NCBI GenBank assembly: GCA_030828565.1
Contig: JAURCF010000012.1
Span: 1 to 34,966 of the forward strand
DNA: 34,966 bases
Direction of reading: 5' to 3'
Source of the DNA: Flavobacteriaceae bacterium
GTDB taxonomy: Bacteria > Bacteroidota > Bacteroidia > Flavobacteriales > Flavobacteriaceae
Positions within the stretch are counted from its first letter, which is position 1. The number at the start of each line of letters is the position of its first letter. Below are positions 1-7,498 of the stretch, one piece after another. A program made the position numbers and the translations under genes. The notes below the pieces were generated by a model that made no database searches, was not told where the DNA came from, and was given only the letters and a program-made list of their open reading frames with translations.

Positions 1-482
1 AAGGCTTTGATTCGAATTAAAAAATCTTTTTCCAACGCCAATCCTTCTTGATTTCTATACGATAGGACTTGGTTCAATGCGTTTTGAATCGTATCAACCA
101 AAACATTCAGTTCCGATAAATCTACTTCCGAACGCTGTGAGCTAATTGCATCGGGCATTCGGACAGCCATTTTCAACAGCTCTATATCTTCCCCGTCTGA
201 GATTTCTTTCAATTGTTTGATATAACCTTTTACAATTGGCTGATTGACTTCAGAAGAAGTTTCTTCTCCTGTGTAGTCCATATAAACGGATAAATCAATT
301 TTCCCACGCTCCAAAAGCTTTGCCGTCAATTTTCGGATTTCCATTTCTTTTTGGCGATACTGCGAAGAAAGTCTAACGTTTAGGTCTAGGTTCTTGCTAT
401 TGAGACTTTTAATCTCAACGGTAATTTTTTTGTTTGGCGTTTGAGAAACCGCTTTCCCAAAGCCAGTCATTGACTGAATCAT
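1..482 (-). CDS. yicC: YicC family endoribonuclease/stress protein, 3' end beyond window
   Basis: Translating the minus strand from the ATG at 482 gives an open frame of 160 codons to the window edge. It starts MIQSMTGFGKA, the near-invariant N-terminal signature of YicC proteins, and continues with KITVEIKSLNSKNLDLNVRL and a conserved RGKIDLSVY segment, all typical of the YicC-like N-terminal domain. The family is normally about 290 residues, so roughly the second half, with the DUF1732 C-terminal domain, is missing because of the window boundary, not because of a break. YicC proteins act on RNA in the cytoplasm; E. coli YicC is reported to be an endoribonuclease that affects small-RNA turnover. 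The gene lies 69 nt after the stop of the EamA transporter on the same strand. In many Bacteroidota yicC precedes gmk and nadD, which cannot be checked here. I saw no convincing -7 box in the 69 nt gap. Confidence 0.93.
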   Translation of the reverse strand, partial: MIQSMTGFGKAVSQTPNKKITVEIKSLNSKNLDLNVRLSSQYRQKEMEIRKLTAKLLERGKIDLSVYMDYTGEETSSEVNQPIVKGYIKQLKEISDGEDIELLKMAVRMPDAISSQRSEVDLSELNVLVDTIQNALNQVLSYRNQEGLALEKDFLIRIKA

Positions 483-551
483 TCGATTAAATATAAGCCG
501 ACAAGGTACAAAAAATGTAAATGGGTTGGAGTCAATTTTGATAAAAACCAG

Positions 552-1442
552 CTAGTTTGAATCCTTTTTGGTTACCAAATAAACACCAACACAAACAATG
601 ATGGCAGCCACAAATTTTGTAACAGTAAGCGAATCGCTCCCCATCCAAATAGCAAATAGAATCCCCAACAAAGGCTGAACATAGGCAAATATACTAACCG
701 ATGATGCAGTCAAAGTTCGAAGCGCGTACATGTTTAGCAAATAGGTCATGCAGGTAGTTCCAACAATGACATAAATAATAGGGAAAATAGCTTCATTAAA
801 AGGCAGCGTTGACCATGAAATTGCAGCTACTTCTTGGTAAGTTATGGGGATGTTTAAAAATGTTCCTAACAAAAACAACCATTTGAGCACTGTTATTAAG
901 TGATACTTTTGTGTCAACGGACGAATTAAAATCAAGTAAAGACCGTAACTTGTTGCATTTACCAAAAACAGGAAGTTTCCTAAAGGAATGTCTGGAGCAT
1001 CTGTTCGAATTTCCTTTCCAAATAAGACCAAAAATAGAGCCCCAATCAATCCCAAAACTACTCCAACTTTTTTACGCATACTTGCCTTTTCTTTAAGTAA
1101 AAAAGCCGAAAAAGTAAAGACAAGGATAGGTGTTGCTGTAATGATAACAGAACTGTTGATAGGCGTTGAAAGCTCCAATCCTTTAAAAAAAGAGAGCATA
1201 TTAATTCCTGCGCCAAATAGGGTGCAAACTAAAAATCGAGCCCAATCAGAACGGTCGATTTTTTCTTTAGGTAAAAAAATGCTAAAACTCCAAAATAAAA
1301 TAGCAGCACCTGTTACCCGAAGTTGAATAAACCCAAAAGGTTGGACGTATGTTGGCATTACCCCTTTCGCTATGGTGTGATTGAGCGCATATATCGTTGT
1401 TGCGCCCAAGGCTGCCAATAAAGCCCACATCCGTTTATTCAT
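552..1442 (-). CDS. EamA/DMT-superfamily transporter
   Basis: This 296-residue protein is almost entirely hydrophobic, with about ten predicted membrane helices arranged as two five-helix EamA repeats. The first repeat runs from MWALLAALGATTIYALN to about residue 140 (VGVVLGLIGALFLVLFG). The second runs from about residue 155 (NFLFLVNATSYGLYLILIRP) to the C-terminal AAIIVCVGVYLVTKK. This is the usual drug/metabolite transporter topology and length. It should sit in the inner membrane and export a small metabolite; the substrate cannot be read from sequence. The ATG start at 1442 overlaps the last 8 nt of the upstream arsC-like gene, so the two are probably co-transcribed and translationally coupled. 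The C-terminus ends in a short positively charged tail. Family assignment is firm; any more specific name would be a guess. Confidence 0.92.
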   Translation of the reverse strand: MNKRMWALLAALGATTIYALNHTIAKGVMPTYVQPFGFIQLRVTGAAILFWSFSIFLPKEKIDRSDWARFLVCTLFGAGINMLSFFKGLELSTPINSSVIITATPILVFTFSAFLLKEKASMRKKVGVVLGLIGALFLVLFGKEIRTDAPDIPLGNFLFLVNATSYGLYLILIRPLTQKYHLITVLKWLFLLGTFLNIPITYQEVAAISWSTLPFNEAIFPIIYVIVGTTCMTYLLNMYALRTLTASSVSIFAYVQPLLGILFAIWMGSDSLTVTKFVAAIIVCVGVYLVTKKDSN

Positions 1443-1788
1443 TGAGTGCTGATTTAACGGCGTCTATTGTTTTTTTTGAGTTTCCAATAAAAATTTGTTT
1501 GTCTAAAACGAATACAGGCCGCTTCAAATACGTGTAATGCTCCAGTAATAAATGTTTAAAAGCAGACTCATTAGGTTGAAAACCTTCTTTTTTTTGGGCT
1601 AAAAACAAACGTGCTCTTTTGTTAAAAAGAGCCTCATAATTCCCCGAAAGTTGCACCAATTCCTGAAGCTGTTCTTTCGTAATAGGCGTGTTTTTAATGT
1701 CTTGCTGCTCAATCCCAGACGGCAAATTCAAGTCATTGATGATTCGTTGGCAAGTAGAACAAGTGGATAAGTGGTACAGTTTTTTCAC
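1435..1788 (-). CDS. ArsC/Spx-family thioredoxin-fold protein (arsenate reductase-like)
   Basis: The protein is about 117 residues when started at the GTG at 1788 (VKKLYHLSTCSTCQRI). The open frame extends 12 codons further to an ATG at 1824, but those residues (MQICVNFYLLVI) do not resemble the family N-terminus, so the GTG is preferred. The motif STCSTCQRI near the N-terminus is the CxxC-type active site of the ArsC/YffB/Spx group. It is followed by a conserved IKNTPITKEQLQEL stretch, LFNKRA, and near the end LKRPVFVLDKQIFIG, with the proline that in this fold contacts the active-site cysteine. Such proteins are cytoplasmic glutathione- or thioredoxin-linked reductases or regulators. True arsenate reduction is not shown, and there is no arsenite exporter nearby. 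It overlaps the EamA gene by 8 nt. An alternative reading is a YffB-like protein of unknown role. Confidence 0.82.
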   Translation of the reverse strand: MKKLYHLSTCSTCQRIINDLNLPSGIEQQDIKNTPITKEQLQELVQLSGNYEALFNKRARLFLAQKKEGFQPNESAFKHLLLEHYTYLKRPVFVLDKQIFIGNSKKTIDAVKSALNE

Positions 1789-1867
1789 AATGACAAGGAG
1801 GTAAAAGTTTACACAAATTTGCAAGAATTTTTAAGAACCTACAATGTATAATTTAAGAAAGTTGAAG

Positions 1868-1875
1868 TACCTTTG
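1868..1875 (+). promoter_or_regulatory. Bacteroidota -7 box for the cystathionine gamma-synthase gene
   Basis: TACCTTTG matches the Bacteroidota -7 consensus TAnnTTTG exactly. No clear TTG or TTTG sits at the right distance upstream, so the -33 element is weak. Transcription would start at about 1881, leaving a short leader before the ATG at 1897 or 1912. It also rules out the in-frame TTG at 1873, which lies inside the box. Confidence 0.6.
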
Positions 1876-1911
1876 TTTGAATTAAAGAATATCGGTATGA
1901 GTAGTAAAAAA

Positions 1912-3051
1912 ATGAAGTTCAATACCAAGACCATTCACGGCGGTCAAATCCCTGAAAAAGGGTACGGTTCGGTGATGCCACCGATATACCAAACATCTAC
2001 CTACGCGCAAAGCAGTCCAGGAGATCACAAAGGTTTTGAATATTCTAGAACTCACAACCCAACCCGACATGCTTTGGAACAATCTTTCGCTAGCATAGAA
2101 AATGGACAATTTGGACTGGCTTTTGGCTCTGGATTGGCTGCCATTGATGCTGTGATTAAATTGCTTCAACCGGGGGATGAAGTCATTTCTACCAACGATT
2201 TGTATGGAGGAACATATCGTCTTTTTACAAAAATATTTGAGCAATTTGGTATAAAATTTCACTTTGTTGGAATGACAAGCATCTCTGAAATTGAAAAGCG
2301 AATTACTACGAATACAAAATTGGTATGGGTTGAAACACCCACCAATCCGATGATGAATGTTATTGATATTGAAGCGGTTGCTCAACTATCAAAAAAACAC
2401 CATCTTTTATTGGCTGTTGATAATACATTTGCAACTCCATATTTGCAACAACCCCTTGATTTGGGTGCAGATATCGTTATGCATTCTGCAACAAAATATT
2501 TGGGAGGACACAGCGATGTTGTGCTTGGAGCCCTTGTTGTAAAAGATGCTGAGCTTGCCGAAAAACTATATTTTATTCAAAACGCTAGCGGAGCTGTTTG
2601 CGGGCCTATGGACAGTTTTTTAACCCTTAGAGGTATTAAAACTTTACACGTAAGAATGCAACGACATTGTGAAAACGGAAAAGCAGTTGCGCATTATTTA
2701 AAGCAGCATCCAAAAATTGAGAAGGTATATTGGCCCGGGTTTGAAGACCATCCCAACCACGATATCGCCAAAAAACAAATGAGTGATTTTGGTGGAATGA
2801 TTTCTTTTGTAACCAAAGGAAACGACTATCAACAAGCCATTCGAATTGTAGAATCATTACAAGTTTTTACGCTAGCCGAATCGTTGGGGGGTGTTGAAAG
2901 TTTAGCAGGACATCCTGCTAGTATGACGCACGCATCAATTCCGAAAGAGGAACGCGAAAAAACTGGCGTTGTAGATTCTTTAATTCGACTTAGCGTAGGG
3001 ATTGAAGACGCAGAAGACCTTATTAATGACTTAAAACAAGCCATCGGATAG
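1912..3051 (+). CDS. Cystathionine gamma-synthase / gamma-lyase (PLP enzyme)
   Basis: This is a Cys/Met-metabolism PLP-dependent enzyme of 379 residues from the ATG at 1912 (MKFNTKTIHGGQ). An ATG at 1897 would add five residues. Features in order: PPIYQTSTY and EYSRTHNPTRHALE near the N-terminus (the Tyr and Arg bind the PLP phosphate of the neighbouring subunit); FGSGLAAIDAV; VETPTNPMMNVIDI; VDNTFATPYLQQPLDLGAD; and the PLP lysine K195 in SATKYLGGHSD. Near the C-terminus ESLGGVESLAGHPASMTH is the conserved substrate-carboxylate region. The enzyme either joins O-acyl-homoserine with cysteine to form cystathionine on the way to methionine, or cleaves cystathionine. Sequence alone does not separate synthase from lyase in this family, so no gene symbol is given. 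The next gene, gdhA, has its own -7 box, so they are probably separate transcription units. Confidence 0.9.
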   Translation: MKFNTKTIHGGQIPEKGYGSVMPPIYQTSTYAQSSPGDHKGFEYSRTHNPTRHALEQSFASIENGQFGLAFGSGLAAIDAVIKLLQPGDEVISTNDLYGGTYRLFTKIFEQFGIKFHFVGMTSISEIEKRITTNTKLVWVETPTNPMMNVIDIEAVAQLSKKHHLLLAVDNTFATPYLQQPLDLGADIVMHSATKYLGGHSDVVLGALVVKDAELAEKLYFIQNASGAVCGPMDSFLTLRGIKTLHVRMQRHCENGKAVAHYLKQHPKIEKVYWPGFEDHPNHDIAKKQMSDFGGMISFVTKGNDYQQAIRIVESLQVFTLAESLGGVESLAGHPASMTHASIPKEEREKTGVVDSLIRLSVGIEDAEDLINDLKQAIG

Positions 3052-3067
3052 GTTTGAATTTTATCCC

Positions 3068-3075
3068 TATTTTTG
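3068..3075 (+). promoter_or_regulatory. Bacteroidota -7 box for gdhA
   Basis: TATTTTTG is an exact match to TAnnTTTG and ends 22 nt before the ATG of glutamate dehydrogenase at 3098. A TTTG at 3053-3056 is only 11 nt upstream, too close for a standard -33 element, so only the -7 part is supported. It lies within the 46 nt gap after the upstream stop codon and implies a leader of about 15-17 nt. Confidence 0.55.
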
Positions 3076-3097
3076 ATTGGCATTAATCCTACCTGAT

Positions 3098-4441
3098 ATG
3101 AAACAAACTATTGAATCTTTTCTCTCTGAAGTTGAGTCCAAAAACAGAAACGAGCCCGAATTCATGCAAGCTGTTCAAGAAGTAGCTGAGACAGTAATCC
3201 CTTACATTGTTCAACATGACATTTACCATGGGAAAAATATTTTACTCCGAATGGCAGAGCCTGAACGCGTTCTAATGTTTCGGGTAAGTTGGGTTGATGA
3301 TCAAGGAGAAATTCGAGTAAACCGAGGCTACAGAATTGAAATGAATTCTGCCATTGGACCCTACAAAGGGGGCTTGCGGTTTCATCCTAGTGTAGATTTG
3401 AGTGTTTTAAAATTTCTTGCTTTTGAACAAGTTTTCAAAAACAGTCTTACTACGCTTCCTATGGGCGGTGGTAAAGGAGGTTCTGATTTTGATCCCAAAG
3501 GAAAATCAGACGGAGAAGTCATGCGTTTTTGCCAAAGTTTTATGACTGAGTTGTTTCGTCACATAGGCCCAAACAAGGACATTCCTGCCGGAGATATTGG
3601 CGTTGGAGGGCGTGAAATTGGCTATATGTTTGGGCAATACAAACGATTAAAAAACGAATTTACAGGAGTCCTAACTGGAAAAGGAATTACATGGGGAGGA
3701 TCCCTCATTCGACCCGAAGCCACGGGTTATGGAAATGTATATTTTGCAGAAAATATGCTCCATAAAAATAACAAAACGTTTGAAGGCAAGTCTGTTGTTA
3801 TTTCGGGTTCTGGAAACGTAGCGCAATACGCCGCTGAAAAATGTATCCAACTCGGCGCCAAAGTCATTACACTTTCTGATTCTTCAGGATATATTTATGA
3901 CGCCGAAGGAATTGACGAAAAAAAGCTAGCCTTTGTTATGGAGTTGAAAAACAACCGAAGAGGAAGAATCAGTGAATATGTAAAAGACTATCCTTCAGCA
4001 CAATTTTTTGCAGGAAAACGACCCTGGGAAACTCCGTGTGATATTGCACTACCCTCTGCAACTCAAAACGAATTGGACGAAAAAGATGCACTTGCTTTGG
4101 TTAAAAATGGCTGTGTGTGCGTGAGTGAAGGAGCCAACATGCCCTCAACCCATAAAGCCATTGCTGTTTTTCATAAACACAAAATTTTATTTGCTCCCGG
4201 AAAAGCTTCCAATGCAGGAGGAGTAGCCGTATCGGGTCTTGAAATGGCGCAAAATTCACTTCGTTACAATTGGACGCGAGACGAAGTAGATGCCAAATTA
4301 AAGGGGATTATGCATGATATTCACAAATCTTGCATTCAGTATGGAGAAGAAAGTAATGGGTATATCAACTACGTGAAAGGAGCTAATATTGCTGGTTTCG
4401 TAAAAGTTGCTGATGCTATGTTGGCGCAAGGTGTCGTGTAA
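3098..4441 (+). CDS. gdhA: NADP-type glutamate dehydrogenase
   Basis: The protein has 447 residues from the ATG at 3098 (MKQTIESFLSEVESKN), the standard length of the hexameric bacterial NADP-dependent enzyme. The in-frame TTG at 3077 adds seven residues that do not fit the family. It makes glutamate from 2-oxoglutarate, ammonia and NADPH, a main route of nitrogen entry. Key features in order: the substrate-binding segment GPYKGGLRFHPSV (about residues 88-100); the catalytic lysine K126 in PMGGGKGGSDFDPKG; the catalytic aspartate D166 in PAGDIGVGGREIG; the Rossmann dinucleotide motif SGSGNVAQYAAEK; and SEGANMPST and KASNAGGVAVSGLEM in the C-terminal half. No residue looks lost. The -7 box at 3068-3075 suggests transcription independent of the upstream sulfur amino acid gene. 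Confidence 0.96.
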   Translation: MKQTIESFLSEVESKNRNEPEFMQAVQEVAETVIPYIVQHDIYHGKNILLRMAEPERVLMFRVSWVDDQGEIRVNRGYRIEMNSAIGPYKGGLRFHPSVDLSVLKFLAFEQVFKNSLTTLPMGGGKGGSDFDPKGKSDGEVMRFCQSFMTELFRHIGPNKDIPAGDIGVGGREIGYMFGQYKRLKNEFTGVLTGKGITWGGSLIRPEATGYGNVYFAENMLHKNNKTFEGKSVVISGSGNVAQYAAEKCIQLGAKVITLSDSSGYIYDAEGIDEKKLAFVMELKNNRRGRISEYVKDYPSAQFFAGKRPWETPCDIALPSATQNELDEKDALALVKNGCVCVSEGANMPSTHKAIAVFHKHKILFAPGKASNAGGVAVSGLEMAQNSLRYNWTRDEVDAKLKGIMHDIHKSCIQYGEESNGYINYVKGANIAGFVKVADAMLAQGVV

Positions 4442-4505
4442 TTTTTCCTTTGGAATAACATCCGCACTATAATTGCGTTCACTTAAATACCTTAGTATCG
4501 ATACG

Positions 4506-6773
4506 ATGAGAAAAATTTTGTTGGGATTGTTGTTAATGGGTTGGGGAGCGCAAAGCCAATCCTTATCTAAGAAATGGGAAAGTTACTTTTCGTATCAATA
4601 CATTTCAGCAATTGTCTCTACCGAAAACACCCTCATTACAGCTGCAGACAATGCTATTTTTTTATACGATACCGAAACACACCAACGAACAACGCTTACT
4701 ACCATTGGTGGGCTTACTGGAGAGTCCATCAGCAGTTTATACTACGACAATACTAACGACCAACTTATCATAGGATATGAAAATGGAATGCTCAGTATTT
4801 ATTCATTTAATGATGCTTCTATTTTTACGGATGTCTCGATTTTTAACAAATCATCGATTTCCAATTCTAAAAAAAGAATCAACGCTTTTGAGGTATTTGA
4901 AGACCGACTGATTCTTTCGGGCGATTATGGAATTTCCATTTACAATCCGACTCAAAAAGAGTTTGGAGACACCTACTATTTTGGTCCTAATGGAAATCCA
5001 TTGGCTGTTCGTCAAACAATGGTTTTTGAAGAATATATCTATGCCGCAACAGATATTGGAATTTATCGGGCTTTTAAAAGTGCAAGTGACCTCATTTCCT
5101 ACACTAATTGGGAATTGGTTACAGCTGGGAATTGGAACGGATTGGCAATGTTTGAAGGAAAACTCATAGCTACTCACACAGGCAATCGAGGTGTTTATGA
5201 GTTTGATGGAAATAGTTTTGTAAAAAAAATTACGTTGCTTTCCAATATAAAAAGTGTAGAAGCGCATGCATCGCAATTGATTGTTGCAACAGAAAATACC
5301 ATTGAACTTATCAATACTGATTTTATTATCGCCCAAACATTATCGTATGATGAACAAAAATATAGATGTGCTCTGCGCATAAACAATTATGTGTATGCAG
5401 GAACAGAAAAGGACGGTCTAATCAAAATCAATTTTCAGGCAGCGAATGATGCTGAAATCATTTCCCCCGAAGGACCATTGTCTAATTTTGCATTTAACAT
5501 TACCGTAATTCCCAATGAAATATGGGTCGTTTACGGAGATTACTCCATTTACTTCAATCCCTTTCCAGAAAAGCGTGAAGGATATAGCCACTTCAAAGAA
5601 AATACTTGGATCAATGTCCCTTACTCAGACGTTTTGGGAGCCTCCAATTTAGTACATGTCAACCCTCATCCCGAAGATTCATCCAAAGTCTACATGGGTT
5701 CTTTTCAATCGGGTTTGTTGTATGTAGAAGACGATGTTCCGCAAGTTTTATACAATCAATACAATAGCGGTTTGGAATCCATTAGTTTTGTTGACTACAG
5801 CAGCATTCGAATTAAAAGCACTTATTTTGATGAAAACGGAGACCTTTGGGTCTTAACAGCATTTTTGGAAGAGGGTTTGAAGAAATTAGGCGCCAATGGT
5901 TCTTGGACTAGCTATAGTATTCAAACCGCCGTTCCTGATCACACGCTTATTTCAGCCTATTCAAACATTGTAAAAGACAAACAAAACACTCTGTTTTTTG
6001 GAAGTTCACACAACGGAATTGTCGGCTTTACTCAGCAAGGAGGCAGCCCCATTTCAAAAAGTATTTTTGGTGAAGAAAATAATTTTCCGCACAATGGTGT
6101 GCGAACCGTTGCCTTGGATTTAGACGGATATTTATGGATGGGTACTACCAAGGGGCTTCGTGTAATTTATGACACAGCGAGTTTTTTTTCGGAAGAATCT
6201 CCCAAAGTTCATGAAATCATTATTGACGATCAAGGCAACGCTAGCGAACTACTATACCAACAATTTATTACCAATATAAAAGTTGACGGAAACAATCGAA
6301 AGTGGGTGGCTACGGCAGACTCTGGCGTGTTTTTATTTTCTCCTAATGGCCAAGAAACCTTACAACATTTTACCAAAGAAAATAGCCCACTTCCTTCCAA
6401 TACAGTAAATGCTATTGGGCTCGATGCGGCTACTGGAAAAGTTTATTTTGCAACCGCCAAAGGACTCATTTCATTTCAGGGAAATGCATTTTTACCTCAA
6501 GAAGAATACAACAATGTGGAAGTGTATCCAAACCCCGTACGGCCCAATTTTCAGGGCGATGTAACCATCCGCGGATTGATTCAAAACAGCCATGTTAAAA
6601 TTACAGATATTGAAGGCAACTTAGTTTTCGAAGGGCAGTCCGATGGGGGAAGTGTTGTATGGAATCAGGAAGCCTTTGGGCGACATAAAGTATCTTCTGG
6701 CGTTTATTTGATTTTTATTTCAAATGCTGATAGTACAAAAACCAAAATCGCCAAACTAATGATCATTCGATAA
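4506..6773 (+). CDS. porZ: PorZ-like type IX secretion outer-membrane propeller protein
   Basis: The protein has 755 residues from the ATG at 4506; the open frame runs 11 codons upstream, but MRKILLGLLLMGWGAQSQS is an obvious signal peptide starting here. The body is built of repeated propeller blades: ENTLITAADNAIFLYD, NDQLIIGYENGMLSIY and TGVFLFSPNG-like units, plus later WMGTTKGLRV and KVYFATAKGLISF, which resemble two-component-regulator propeller blades. After about residue 668 comes a type A-like sorting domain (VEVYPNPVRP, VKITDIEGNLV, SSGVYLIFI) ending in AKLMIIR. Two propellers plus a C-terminal sorting-type domain is the architecture of PorZ, which in Porphyromonas works with the type IX attachment complex on the cell surface and delivers A-LPS. 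The neighbour recO overlaps by 1 nt. Alternative: another sensor-like propeller protein exported by the type IX system. Confidence 0.75.
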   Translation: MRKILLGLLLMGWGAQSQSLSKKWESYFSYQYISAIVSTENTLITAADNAIFLYDTETHQRTTLTTIGGLTGESISSLYYDNTNDQLIIGYENGMLSIYSFNDASIFTDVSIFNKSSISNSKKRINAFEVFEDRLILSGDYGISIYNPTQKEFGDTYYFGPNGNPLAVRQTMVFEEYIYAATDIGIYRAFKSASDLISYTNWELVTAGNWNGLAMFEGKLIATHTGNRGVYEFDGNSFVKKITLLSNIKSVEAHASQLIVATENTIELINTDFIIAQTLSYDEQKYRCALRINNYVYAGTEKDGLIKINFQAANDAEIISPEGPLSNFAFNITVIPNEIWVVYGDYSIYFNPFPEKREGYSHFKENTWINVPYSDVLGASNLVHVNPHPEDSSKVYMGSFQSGLLYVEDDVPQVLYNQYNSGLESISFVDYSSIRIKSTYFDENGDLWVLTAFLEEGLKKLGANGSWTSYSIQTAVPDHTLISAYSNIVKDKQNTLFFGSSHNGIVGFTQQGGSPISKSIFGEENNFPHNGVRTVALDLDGYLWMGTTKGLRVIYDTASFFSEESPKVHEIIIDDQGNASELLYQQFITNIKVDGNNRKWVATADSGVFLFSPNGQETLQHFTKENSPLPSNTVNAIGLDAATGKVYFATAKGLISFQGNAFLPQEEYNNVEVYPNPVRPNFQGDVTIRGLIQNSHVKITDIEGNLVFEGQSDGGSVVWNQEAFGRHKVSSGVYLIFISNADSTKTKIAKLMIIR

Positions 6774-7498
6774 TGGTAATTACAACTCCCGCTATAGTTT
6801 TAAAAGCCATTAAGTATGGGGAAACCAGTCTTATTGTAAAGTGTTATACTGCAACAAATGGCCCTATAAGTTACATGGTAAAAGGAGTGCGTTCTTCGCA
6901 AAAAAAAGGCATGAAAATGGCTTATTTTCAGCCATTAACCCTGTTAGAAATAAACTCAAACCACAAAAACAAGGGAGGATTGGAGATTATGCAATCGGCT
7001 AAAATTTTACACCCTTATTCCTCAATTCCAGTAAATATTCTTAAGAGTTCCATCGCACTCTTTTTATCAGAAGTTCTTTATACAACCCTTGTGGAAGAAG
7101 AGGCAAATAAGGAACTCTATAATTTTATTGAAAGCGCTATGAACTGGTTAGATGGCCAAGATCAAATCGCCAATTTTCATTTACTCTTTTTAATTACGCT
7201 CTCAAAATATTTGGGTTTTTATCCAGACACTTCTCAGATGGAATATCCCTATTTTAATTTAGAAGAAGGGGGATTTTCTTATGCAAAAACTAATTCTTTA
7301 TCCGTAAAGGGACCGACTGTAGAAATCTTTAAATTACTTTTAGGCACAAATTTTGATAGCGATAGCTCGCATTCTATTAACTCAAATCAGCGGCAGTCTG
7401 TTATTGAATTGCTGATGAACTATTTTAAACTACATTTGCATGGTTTTGAAAAACCAAAATCACTGCATGTTCTACATGAAATTTTTGAACAAAAATAA
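6773..7498 (+). CDS. recO: DNA repair protein RecO
   Basis: This 241-residue protein starts with the classic RecO N-terminus MVITTPAIVLKAIKYGETS, an OB-fold that continues through CYTATNGPISYMVKGVRSS and YFQPLTLLEI. The rest is the helical C-terminal domain. The family's four-cysteine zinc site, seen in Deinococcus RecO, is absent. RecO anneals complementary strands and helps RecR load RecA at single-strand gaps. The start codon overlaps the stop of the porZ-like gene (ATAATG, 1 nt shared). The 3' end overlaps the start of the following TonB receptor by 23 nt, so all three are likely translated from one message. Length matches the 235-245 residues usual in Flavobacteriaceae. Confidence 0.92.
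   Translation: MVITTPAIVLKAIKYGETSLIVKCYTATNGPISYMVKGVRSSQKKGMKMAYFQPLTLLEINSNHKNKGGLEIMQSAKILHPYSSIPVNILKSSIALFLSEVLYTTLVEEEANKELYNFIESAMNWLDGQDQIANFHLLFLITLSKYLGFYPDTSQMEYPYFNLEEGGFSYAKTNSLSVKGPTVEIFKLLLGTNFDSDSSHSINSNQRQSVIELLMNYFKLHLHGFEKPKSLHVLHEIFEQK

Noticed and set aside
1435-1788. An arsenic resistance operon
   Set aside because: The ArsC/Spx-family gene has no arsenite exporter, ArsR-type regulator or methylase beside it; the EamA transporter next to it is not an Acr3 or ArsB protein.
1873-1911. A longer start for the cystathionine gamma-synthase gene at the TTG at 1873
   Set aside because: The TTG lies inside an exact -7 promoter box (1868-1875), and the extra residues are not family-like; the ATG at 1912 (or 1897) is preferred.
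1876-1911. A SAM or other riboswitch in front of the methionine-pathway gene
   Set aside because: With the -7 box at 1868-1875 the leader is only about 16-31 nt, too short for any known SAM riboswitch.
4851-5386. Long antisense open frames inside the porZ-like gene and similar ones inside ileS, recJ and gdhA
   Set aside because: They lie opposite clear genes, have Cys/Phe/Ser-rich low-complexity composition and no promoter or family motif: frame shadows.
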